From contig NC_037257.1 in assembly GCF_000002425.4 (NCBI RefSeq), positions 18,391,001-18,455,000 on the forward strand: a stretch of DNA of 64,000 bases, given 5' to 3'. The first letter of the stretch is position 1. Each line of letters opens with the position of its first letter. The stretch comes from Physcomitrium patens (lineage: Eukaryota; Streptophyta; Bryopsida; Funariales; Funariaceae). The notes beneath the pieces are model-generated. The model did no database searches and was not told the DNA's origin. It saw nothing but the letters and a program-made list of their open reading frames with translations. The translations under genes and the position numbers were made by a program. Shown here in pieces: positions 1 to 9,169 of this stretch.

Positions 1-278
1 ATCCTGTATTCCACGTGTCTCTTCTTGAACCATATAAGACAGTGGATATACAAGGAAGAAGACAAATGCCACCGCCTCCTATAGAAGTAGATAATAATGA
101 AGAATTTGAGGTGGAAGAGATATTAGACTCAAGGCGGCACCGAAATAAGCTGGAATATCTTGTTCATTGGCGCGGATATGATATTAGTGAATTCACATGG
201 AAGCCATCCAGGAATCTAAGAAATGCATCAGCTAAAATCAAAGTTTTTCATCAACGACATCCATCAAAACCAAGATGA
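1..278 (+). CDS. Pol C-terminus with chromodomain, partial (A1)
   Basis: This is the last part of the Gypsy polyprotein, entered mid-gene and ending in TGA at 276-278. The chromodomain is recognisable from the EFEVEEILDSR start, the LEYLVHWRGYD core and the TWKP motif. A3 has the usual TWEP at that place, so E to K is a change here. In chromoviruses this domain follows integrase and is thought to steer integration toward marked chromatin. No stop interrupts this fragment. The stop codon is followed by a 94-nt gap to the ATG of the third frame, the same spacing as in A2 and A3. Confidence 0.9.
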   Translation, partial: PVFHVSLLEPYKTVDIQGRRQMPPPPIEVDNNEEFEVEEILDSRRHRNKLEYLVHWRGYDISEFTWKPSRNLRNASAKIKVFHQRHPSKPR

Positions 279-372
279 AAATCTCTCTTATAAAAGAGAC
301 AAGATTGAGGCAAGATAACATTCAATTTCCTATCCTTGTTTGTAACTTCTTTGCATTTGTGACGCTAATTAG

Positions 373-795
373 ATGGAGAGCCAACAACCAGCAGATTCAA
401 CTCAAGAACCTTCGTTTGCTGACCTGCCGGACAAGACATTATGATTGTCACAACCTTCAAGACAACGCAATCGAGATGAAGATCTTCAAGAACGACATGT
501 TCTTCCTCGAATAGATGGTGAGATACAATGCGTTTGGTATCATGATTTGGGAAGGGACTCTCGATGTTTGGTGATTTTGCTAGAGGTAGGAACAACTCCT
601 GATGGTGTTCCGAATATTCTATTCGAAGGTAGTTACGAAGGCCTCAACAATGATCAAATAACTGGGTGGTCTTCCCGCCCTGATATGGGATACTACCGAT
701 GGTTGAGAGGCCCTATCAATCATCTTCGAAGAGAACAGAGATTAGAGTATGTAGCGAATACAATTCGTCGCATCATAGATTTTCTCAACATATGA
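373..795 (+). pseudogene. Third reading frame after pol, family A (copy A1, one stop)
   Basis: A 141-codon frame starts with ATG at 373 and ends in TGA at 793-795, between the chromodomain and the polypurine tract. It is interrupted once, by TGA at 442-444 (codon 24), where the other two copies have CGA. Length, start and stop are the same in all three copies, and each copy has a different single stop. The predicted protein is soluble-looking, with no signal peptide or membrane segment. It has a basic N-terminal part and a well-conserved C-terminal half with motifs such as VGTTPDGVP and GWSSRP. I recognise no family. It is not an envelope gene by these features. Confidence 0.7.
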
Positions 796-822
796 TGACC
801 GCTCCTCGTGGAACTCGTCTCT

Positions 823-833
823 AGAAGGGGGGG
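823..833 (+). other. Polypurine tract (A1)
   Basis: AGAAGGGGGGG lies 3 nt upstream of the 3' LTR. This is the expected primer site for plus-strand DNA synthesis. The same tract sits at the same distance in A2 and A3. Confidence 0.85.
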
Positions 834-836
834 TAA

Positions 837-1389
837 TGTCATGGCCATAATCATGTAAGCTAATAATTACATATAGAAATAGGTAGAAGTAAGTAAAAGT
901 AGATAAAAATAAGTTAATTCTATAATATTTAATATAGAAGCTTCCTAGAAACTTCATAGACGCTACTTTGACTTCATAGGTGTCTTTAATTGACTTTTTG
1001 GATTAGAAACGTGGTCAACAAGTTGGCCATGTGCCACACATGTTGTTAGCTTGAAGATCAAGCTAACTATGTGGCCCACACGTAGAAAAACTTGCCTTGT
1101 AAGTCAAGGCATGTGTCCTACAAAGTCAACACATATTGGAGGTCCTATAGAACGTCGCCACGTAGCCCCTAGTTAGATAGTATATATAGAGACAAGAGTG
1201 AAGGCTTCTTCACTCTTGTCAACTCCTTTCTTGCTTCCTGTCTAGTTTCAAGGGTCTCTAGTTTTCTTGTCTTGTGGCAATAGCCATTCTAGTTTCCATT
1301 TAATATACATACGTATTTATATTTTGACTTATTATATCGAGATAGCCTTTTTGTGTATATTTTCCCTCATCGAGTCTTTGTCCTTGACA
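837..1389 (+). repeat. 3' LTR of A1
   Basis: A 553-bp LTR starts TGTCATGG and ends CTTGACA. It is nearly identical in layout to the LTRs of A3 and closer to them than to A2, whose last 100 bp differ. It contains a TATA box at 1181-1189 and a 13-bp perfect inverted repeat with a GCTT loop at 1191-1220. Confidence 0.93.
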
Positions 1390-1880
1390 TAAGGCTGCTA
1401 TAGTAGCATTTATGAAATGGGTGCCGCGATCGCTAACCAATTCCTTTGGACACTCAAATCAAGTAATAATATTATCGTATAGAAACGTGGTCACCGTACT
1501 GGCATTATCATTGCGGGTAGCAATAGCCTCCACCCATTTGGTTACATAGTCTGTGGTGATTAAAATATACCACTTTTGTCCATGTCTCGATGTTGGTGCA
1601 ATGGGTCCAACATAATCAATTCCCCATTTCTCAAATCGTGCCTGTGCCAAGATTGGTACTAACGGCATTACTGAAGTACTCGTGGGTCGATCAATTCGTT
1701 GACAGGGATCACAATGACGAACAAATTGGTGCACATCAGAAAACATTATGGGCCACCAATCTCCGGCTATTAAAGCCTTGCAAGCAATACTGTCTCCCAC
1801 AAAATGTCCACCACAACTATCCAAATAACATCTTTCCAGAATTGTACAAACTTCACTTTGAAAGATGCAACGACGTAAAA
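1390..1880 (-). pseudogene. Integrase, truncated (family C)
   Basis: On the minus strand the frame shows the zinc-binding end (CDPCQ), the first catalytic Asp in KWGIDYVGPI and the second in VSDRGTHFIN. It then stops at the A1 insertion, so the third catalytic residue (Glu) is missing here. One stop lies at about 1459, between the two Asp motifs. A TGG-type context suggests simple decay. The gene is broken by both the stop and the A1 LTR. Confidence 0.85.
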
Positions 1881-2049
1881 TTCCGTCCCGCCCTTATTTG
1901 TACAAGGCATCTCCAATCATGGTATACGATGCACTTTTTAAAATCAGATGCTTCTTTAGTTTTTCATTATAAGAAATAGAAAAAGTCTGAAACGTTAGAT
2001 ATTGGATCAATTCACCATATTTAGGTGTAATAACATCCACAACAAATAG

Positions 2050-2589
2050 TTATACATCCAAAAGAGCATCGTTTATCAGCTCATTACCTAATATATCAGA
2101 TAAACGGGATAAGTGATCTGCATTGGCATGTTTCTTTCCTGGTCGTACATTGATAGTAAAATTAAATTCTTGAAGTAATAATACCCATCGAGTAATGCGT
2201 CCATTCAATTGAGGCTTATTAATCATGTATTTGAGGGCATCATGATCCACATAAAAGACAAAGAGATACCCAAGCAAATAGTGTCGAAATTTCTGAATCG
2301 AATATATCATACCCAACGCTTCTCGTTCAGTAGTAGTGTAATTACGTTCGGCAGCCACCAATTGCCAACTAACATAATAGATAGGATGATCCAGACCCTG
2401 GTCATCCTTCTGACTTAGCACCGATCCAATAGCCACATTGGATGCATCAACATACACATGAAAGAGCTCGATCCAACGAGGGGCCACCAATATTGGTGTA
2501 GAGATCAATTTTGACTTCAATGCTTCAAAGGCCACAGTACACTCTATGGTCCAGATGGGACTAGTCCCATCTAATGGAGGTTTCTTCAA
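2050..2589 (-). pseudogene. RNase H domain (family C)
   Basis: The minus-strand frame carries the Gypsy RNase H pattern: VYVDASNVAIGSVLSQ near the start, TTTEREALGMIYSIQKFRHYLLG in the middle (Glu), and FYVDHDALKYM (Asp). It ends with the GKKHANADHLSRL connection to integrase. Acidic catalytic residues look present. The frame is separated by stops from reverse transcriptase upstream and integrase downstream, so it could only have worked as part of an intact polyprotein. Confidence 0.88.
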
Positions 2590-2667
2590 TAAGTTCGTTA
2601 AAGGTTGATAAATAACTGCAAACGACTGAATAAATTACCAATAATAACTGACATGGCTGATGAATCC

Positions 2668-3948
2668 TCAAACACCGGAGACCGTCACTGGTCTGGGCAA
2701 GTTCATTATATGTGTCACTTTGTCCGGATCCGTAGCGATACCACGGCTAGAGATTATATGTTCCAATAATTTTTCTGACGGAACACCGAATTGATACTTA
2801 TCCGAGTTCAACAATATCCCAAACTTAGCGCACTGAGCCAAGCATTTGCCGAGACAATTAAGATGATCTTGTTTTGTACTGAAGATACAGAAGTCATCTA
2901 AAAAATTCTCCATAAATAGTCGGAGATAGTCTTGGAAGGCTTGAGTCATCACTCTCTGAAACGTGGCTGGGGCGTTACATAACCCAAAAGGCATCACGCG
3001 ATAAGTGAATGTGCCCCAATCCGTAGTAAAGGTCGTCTTGAGCTGGTCTTCCATTACAATTTGAACCTGATTATATCCAAAAAATCCATCTAGGAACGAA
3101 TAACATTCATGACCTGCTACAGCATCTAATATACTATCTGTTAAGGGCAATGAGAAGTAATCTTTCTTGGTGGCCGCATTAAGTTTTCAAAAATCCTGAC
3201 AAATTTGGATTTTCTCATTCTTTTTTGGCACCATCACGATTGGAGAAACTCACTCACTATTTGGTACCGGGTAAATAAAACCAACCGCAAGAAGCTTGTC
3301 CAATTCCTCCTTCACCATGAGGGAATATTTAGGATTAAGGCGATGCTGCCTCTGCCGTACTGGTTTAGCGTTCTCATCTAAAATGATACGATGCTCACAG
3401 ACTTCAATGAGGATACCTTTTAAATCATCATAAGTCCAAGAAAAAGCGGATTTATGATGCAAGAAAAATTCGGTCCAACAGGTCAACTCTTGTTCCTTAA
3501 TAACTTCATAGACCTTAATTGTTCGAGATTTTGCTGTGGTCGCCAAATTGATAGTTTGACATAAAAGTGCAATGGCGATATTTTGTTTTAACCCCCGCGC
3601 TGGTTTAAAGTCAGTCGATAAGTTTGACATGTATGAAGTACTGAATCTTGTGTCCAGGGCACTAACATGGTGCACATCATACTTGGTCATCCAATCAGTA
3701 CTAACATAATCCGAGTTTTCCGAGTCCGTCGGGTATATCAAGTACTCCCTCGGACCTCCACATTGGTACACCACTCCAGGATGTAGTGCTGCCTCCACGG
3801 GCGCCTCTGTAATTGGTGCCACTACGTCATCATCGGAGCTAAGCTCATCGTCCAACGTTAATGCAGATGCTGGCAATTGAGACTCCCCGTGATAGTATAC
3901 TGGGTATATTTGTAACACCATTTTGTCTTTGTCCTTGCCAATTGTCAA
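2668..3948 (-). pseudogene. Reverse transcriptase and upstream linker (family C)
   Basis: The region from 3948 to 3250 encodes the acidic linker after protease and the start of reverse transcriptase (PVRQRQHRLNPKY, VKEELDKLLAVGFIYPV). A stop at about 3250 falls before VSPIVMVPKK. From 3150 to 2668 the palm continues with FFGYNQV, RVMPFGLCNAPATFQ and the catalytic box NFLDDFCIFS. FLDD replaces the more common FMDD or YVDD. Several in-frame stops make it non-functional. Confidence 0.87.
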
Positions 3949-3996
3949 AGTACCCCAACCCCAATCGTTCTTGGCCTTTGCTTGATAAAGCCAAGA

Positions 3997-4851
3997 TCAT
4001 CCCAATAAAATTGGATATGATAAAGTTGAATGTTGTAACCGAAAGACGATATAGTCGATTTCATATGCAATACCGGTAATCATAGTTTGAACACTCCGTA
4101 AGATACCCATTGGTTTAACCCGGCTATGATCTGCCATTCGTAATACCAATGTCGTAGGTAGCAATTGCTTTAGATCCAAGTCCTCCATTGTATCCGCATT
4201 CATTAAATTTACATTAGAGCCACCATCAACTTGTACCCCTGGAATTAAAACGCCATCGATTGATACATTGATTGTTGGTGCTCCCGGATCTGGGTTTAAG
4301 CTAACTTTATGAATTTCTTTAGTGTGGGATCTTCGTCATATTAACGCTAAATTCAATGTAGATTGACATTCCGATGCTACAGCCAAAAGTTGCTTCATTG
4401 TAATTGAAGGCTGAATAACATCCAAATCCCTCAGAATGTCGTAAGGTTCCATAATGAAAGTAATTTCCAATGCTCTTTTACGTTTCATTGGTTTCGATTT
4501 TACTTCGTTCGGCAGCAATTCCTTCCTAATAATTGGGATTGCCGTTGGTAACTTCGCCAACTTGTCTACCACTAAAGGTTTCTTTAATACATAAGATCTT
4601 TTACTGGGCTGTACAGGTATTGGTACTTGATTAGTTGGGATCGATCTTGATGGTCCTAGTAAATTGGCACATGGGACTGAATTGGATTCCTGAGTCCATT
4701 GAAGTTTCAATATTGGGATACGTCCCAATACTGATATTGATTCGTTTAGCCCCGTGGACGGCACTACTTGCTCTCCTGCGATTGGTTCATCCATGTCTTG
4801 AATTAGATTCTTGTCTTTTTCTTGGCCTCTGGTAAGCACTGCGTTCACCAC
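3997..4851 (-). pseudogene. Protease-like region (family C)
   Basis: This minus-strand stretch lies between the zinc knuckles and reverse transcriptase, where the retroviral-type aspartic protease belongs. The best candidate active-site region is the VQVDGGSNVNLM stretch near 4205-4240, in which DGG(S) replaces the usual D-[ST]-G. A flap and a C-terminal ILG box (SYPILLG) follow at about 3997. At least one stop (near 4336) separates it from the preceding linker. The call rests on position plus these weak motifs. Confidence 0.65.
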
Positions 4852-4875
4852 CTCGACACGATGTACTGGTGAGTC

Positions 4876-5406
4876 TCATTGAACAGGGCCTTTATCTTCC
4901 GCCGGTTGGCTTGTTTGCATTTGTTGGTCCCAGTTATTATAATTAAAGGGCGCATTGCACTGCTGATAAGTATGACCAGACTGCTTACAATTTCCACATA
5001 TTGGAGCATAGTCATCACTGGCCCTTGGATTAGAACATTCACTCGTATAATGTCCGATTTGTCTGCAACAATAGCAATGAAGTGGTCTCCTGCCACTTCC
5101 TTCAGGGATAATGGGTGTCTTTACTGGTATATAACGGCTAGGTCTGTTCCATGTCGGATGAATAAAGGATCCTAGTTGACCCATTGTTACTGTAGAATCT
5201 CGCATTGGCTTCGTCATGGGTGGATATTGATGGTATCCTGATTGGTTCATCGCCAATCCGTGAATATTGGATACACCTTCTTGGTGAAATTCAGAGTTGA
5301 AAAAATTAGAATAATTCTTGTTTAGCTTATTCGCTCGATTTCCATTCCAACCAAACCTATTATTCGTCTGTACTTGATTGACATCCCACGAAGTTGGTTG
5401 AGTCAT
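4876..5406 (-). pseudogene. Gag nucleocapsid with two CCHC zinc knuckles (family C)
   Basis: Two CX2CX4HX4C knuckles are intact on the minus strand, CYCCRQIGHYTSEC and CGNCKQSGHTYQQC. They would bind RNA in the virus-like particle. A third, upstream knuckle at about 5510-5560 is lost: its Cys, Cys and His positions all read Tyr (YSNYKGQGYLVTKC), keeping only the last Cys. The frame is separated from the rest of gag by a stop near 5485. Confidence 0.85.
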
Positions 5407-5484
5407 TATCTGGTTATTGAGTTGTTGTTGCTTCTATAAATTCCAACAATTGGTGGTAATATACTTGCCCCCACAAAAGGTACA

Positions 5485-6922
5485 TTATAGAGTCATTTGG
5501 GGTGGTGAAGGACATTTTGTTACTAAATAACCTTGCCCCTTATAATTGCTGTACCAAACATTAGGACGCATATTGATTGGTTTATGCCTTTTTTCTTTAT
5601 CTTTGATCAGATTCACAGCCAATTCATCCATTTTTTTCGTCAATGTTAACAGCAATGACTCATTAAGATCCCTTGATACTAATACACTTGACAATTTTTT
5701 TGTAGGTATTGGTTTCTGATACGCTGAATAAGGCACATATGGATGTGATGATGATGGTGGTACAGCTTGTAATGGAACGGCATCCACTATTCTCTGTAGA
5801 ATTATACCATAATGATTCCTCCTCAAATAACTTTCCGATGAGTCATTCCAGTTTGTCATTTGATAACCTCTTTGAGATGGAATCATCGTGGCTCCAATTG
5901 TTAAGTTCTGGTCATAGTGACATTTCTCCCGTATTTTTGCTCGCTCAAGAGATGATGCAATGGTGGCTGATTGGGCCTCCTTTACAAACATTTTCAATTC
6001 TGGTGGGTGTAGTCCATTAACCAATATGGACAACACAAATGATTCTGATATTTGGTTATTTGGCCATTTTCGAAGTATATCCACTACACGACCATAATAT
6101 GACTGTACCGCTTCCCCTGGTACCATTTTGCTGTTCATTAATTTTTCTCTAAGACGTTCTTCAAAACCAATTGGTCGAAAATGGGCTAAAAATGTATTTT
6201 TCAATGCCTCCCAATTGATAAATTATCCGACAAGTTGGCGGTTATACCACTCAAACGCTGTGTCTTTCAATGTCGCTGGCAGCCATCTCAACCAAATGTC
6301 TTCTGTTCTTCCATTATTGACTACACATGCCGTCAAGAATTGAAACAAATGTTGATCTAGATCCGCACCTGGGAAACCCCAAAAAGTAGGTAATGGCGCG
6401 ACGCTAGTCGTTCGATCACCCACTGCACCCATTTGAACTGCAATCGAAACTGCTGGTCCTCCGGACGTCATTAAAGATGCCAGTGTTCTGCTCAATTTCT
6501 TATTAAAATAAAAACTGTCTCCCGTAAAAGTCTTTTTTGGACTTCCAGGCCTTCCCGATTGACTATTATTATCCCCAAATAATTTTACTGGTTGAATATG
6601 AGGTGAAAATGACAGGTTTTGATATACTCTGAATTGGTCTTTATTGGCAAGTGATTTATGCTGATCTTCAGAACCAGTCTTGTTAGGATCGGACGTATTT
6701 CTAATTGAGAAGATACCCAGTGGGGTACCTAATTCCTCTGTGCCTTCCTCGTTTTCCGTTAACGGCTTTGAGAGGTTTGATGGACTATTAGCAGCGCTCC
6801 TCGCGAGTGCTCTTGGCAATTTTTTTAACGATATGTACTTTTGAAATATTAAAGGTCGATCGTCTTTTGGGTACGATCGAATATGCCGACAAGCATGCAA
6901 CCACGACTTAATCCAACTTTAT
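5485..6922 (-). pseudogene. Gag capsid region (family C)
   Basis: Two open stretches (6900-6223 and 6204-5485, minus strand) are separated by one TAA. Together they encode the retrotransposon gag fold: LPTFWGFPGADLDQHLFQF, WLPATLKDTAFEWYNRQL, INWEALKNTFLAHF and the FVLSILVNGLHPPELK region. No convincing ATG is seen, because a stop precedes the open stretch at about 6923. The true start is therefore lost or lies further upstream. Confidence 0.85.
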
Positions 6923-7160
6923 TGATGCTTCTTTTTCAATTTGTAATCTCGCTCATTACGCAACAAATTTCTTGCTTGCGATCTCTCTATTCTTTCCTTT
7001 GATTGTTTTATTGTCTTTCCTGTTAAATTCTCACTCTTAATAACCATACTCTTTCTTCAAACACTACTGAAATCGTCTTCCATTGCCAATTTTCTCACAC
7101 GTTTGGTAATTAATTCCTAACACTCAAAGCTATTATCACTCCCTCGCAGTGGCAACAAAA
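6923..7160 (-). other. Leader between LTR and gag (family C)
   Basis: This is about 240 bp of untranslated leader of the family C element. No reading frame of note was seen. Confidence 0.6.
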
Positions 7161-7924
7161 TGTGATTGCTCGTTTTACTTATTCCGGAAGAAACCTCCCA
7201 GCATAAACCTGTATAAGGGGATTCGAACACGGGAAATGACTAGTTGCTTAAGCGTTCACGTTAGGGTCACACAATCAATTAACTCCTGAATGTATCGTCT
7301 CTATTTCCAATATCTGAACACACAAAGAAACTATAATCTCTTCCTTCACTTTATTCGTCTCTTCCTTACAGCAATTTAGTCATACCAATAATTGCTATTT
7401 CCACCAATATATTCACCGTCATAATCTCCAACTGTAATACTACGCCCTCACAACTTTCAACACACAATTATCCTCATTCCAATCTCAGAAATTCTTCACA
7501 CAGAACTGCCATTCACATTACAGTGTTTCACACACACAAACTCATTCTCTTTGCTGAACTACAATCAGATTTCAGCATTCAATCTTTCTTCTTCTCAAAT
7601 AATATCAATCACATTTCCATTCCATAATTCACTTCACAATATTTAGAAACTTTCAATCCTCTTATTCAAAGTAAATAACAAACAAAAGAAAAGAGGTAGC
7701 ACCAAGCTTATCCAGGCTCACAACTCTCACAGTCTGGCATTTTCGTCCCCTCTCCCATCCTCCTTATACTACTCCGAGATACCAACTCCTATACTACAGA
7801 TGATAACTACTTTTCTTGACTATTCATCTTTTCTACTTGATGAACCACCATTTCAGCAGTTATCTATCCTTGTTTACACTATACACTAGGTATCTACATT
7901 CTGAAAATAACTACTTATTCTACA
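7161..7924 (-). repeat. 5' LTR of family C
   Basis: The proposed LTR is 764 bp and on the minus strand starts TGTAGAATAAG and ends CAATCACA. Its outer edge is supported independently: the sequence from 7925 on matches 40149 downward, while 7924 and lower does not. A TATAAGG motif lies near 7766-7772 on the minus strand. No second LTR is in the window for comparison. The sequence just inside (TTTTGTTGCCACTGCG) is not a standard tRNA primer site. Confidence 0.75.
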
Positions 7925-8410
7925 GAACTATTTAATATAAGTTGACCAAGTATAAAAAAAATTATTTTTTTTGTCTCCAAATCCAAATTATTGTTTTTTT
8001 TAGTCTACATCTTAAATTATTCTTATGAAAACTTGTATTAAATTAAATATATATATATATATATATATACATATATATTAGTAATTAAATAAAGATATTT
8101 TAGACTATTTATCAAATCAATTAGTCATTGTTGCAAACTTATATTAGAAAAATAAATTAATAATAAGAATAAAAAAAACTTTTTAAGTACTTTTTCATAA
8201 AAAAATCCTTTAAATTAAAATTAATCTAATATTAGCATATTAAATGAATTATTATTTAATATAATAGAATAATAAATTTGACATTCTTTAATATAATTAA
8301 GTTAAAATAATTATTATAATACTTTTGATTTAAAGCCAAAAAAACAATATATCAAACGATTTAATTGATGGCTTGCAATTTTTTTATATATTACAACTAC
8401 ATCAATGTCT
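7925..8410. repeat. Duplicated segment B, left copy (inverted to 39663-40149)
   Basis: This 486-bp AT-rich segment is the reverse complement of 39663-40149, with small differences. It includes an (AT)n run at about 8048-8068 matched by one near 39998-40026. It ends at 8409-8410 (CT), where it joins segment A with 2 bp of microhomology. No gene is present. Confidence 0.9.
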
Positions 8411-8881
8411 AATAAATCAAACCTACAAAAATGAGAACAATCATAACATCTTCAATAGTAAAAAAAAAACGTGGTATATAAGCAAAAGATTCAATAGTCT
8501 AGATTGAAGATTATATCATTGAATGATACACATCTAATGATTTAGTGAAGATTTACCAAAATGACATACTAGTACAATTATATTACAACTTTATGAATCT
8601 ACATCAAATGAATGTTGGACTACTATAAGTCCATGAAACAAATAGTCAAGATGTAGATAAAATAGAGAATCAAGATATCTGCAAGGAGACTTGAACTTAT
8701 AGCAGGGTGTTAATAAAAAGTACATATTCAATACTTGTATACATGGTAAATGTATACTCACCTATTCAAAGTTAAATTAATTACTATGGAAGCTAATGGC
8801 ATCACAACTTTGTATATATGTTTGTGGCTTTGCTTCATATATTTATATTTTAACCTTTCATCAAACAAGGAGACACTAACA
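8410..8881 (-). repeat. LTR-like repeat inside left segment A, truncated
   Basis: The reverse complement of this stretch starts TGTTAGTGTCTCC and resembles 50257-50640, most clearly around AAGCAAAGCCACAAA and GATTAGGTGAGTATAC. The right-hand copy (53632-54140) continues past the point where this one is cut at 8410. I read it as a diverged LTR of the Copia-like family G. Confidence 0.5.
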
Positions 8882-9169
8882 TATAGATAAGTTTGTAAAT
8901 TGTTTCAATGCATTTTGCTAATAACTAAATCCAATGTATTTAATTAATTCTATCTCACAATTGACCTATTCATGTACAATCTTTTTACTACATCTCTTTG
9001 TCTTTAGGTTCCAAAAGTTGGCATATAAGAATCACCCTTCCAAATCCCATTGATACAAAGTTTTTGATAAAATCATGACCATTATGTATTATGTGTTGAG
9101 TTACTTTTTGATTGTGGAGTAGCATGCTTGTGCAACACCAAAAATGAAGACATTCCTTCCCTAGTTATG

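Larger units (their letters stand above)
1..1389 (+). mobile_element. Family A chromovirus, 3' part (copy A1)
   Basis: This is the 3' end of a Ty3/Gypsy chromovirus whose 5' part lies outside the window. In order it holds the end of pol with the chromodomain, a third reading frame, a polypurine tract and the 3' LTR. It is collinear with the 3' ends of copies A2 and A3. The LTR ends at 1389 and the next base belongs to the integrase gene of a minus-strand Gypsy element (family C), so A1 was inserted inside that gene. The target duplication cannot be checked because the 5' end is missing. Confidence 0.93.
1390..7924 (-). mobile_element. Family C Gypsy element, Tat-like, minus strand, truncated
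   Basis: On the minus strand the order is LTR (7924-7161), gag with zinc knuckles, protease-like region, reverse transcriptase, RNase H and integrase, running into A1 at 1389. Protein motifs resemble the plant Tat/Athila branch rather than chromoviruses, for example the FLDG-FGYNQV and NFLDDFCIFS stretches and the RNYTTTEREAL box of RNase H. The coding frames carry several stops, so this copy is dead. Its outer edge at 7925 is confirmed by an uninterrupted version of the flank at 39663-40149. The 3' LTR and the rest of integrase are outside the window, beyond A1. Confidence 0.88.

Noticed and set aside
373-795. Third frame as an envelope gene
   Set aside because: Only 140 codons, with no signal peptide, membrane segment or Cys pattern of an envelope protein.
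7140-7165. Standard tRNA primer site for family C
   Set aside because: The sequence next to the LTR (TTTTGTTGCCACTGCG on the minus strand) does not begin with TGG and fits no tRNA end I know.
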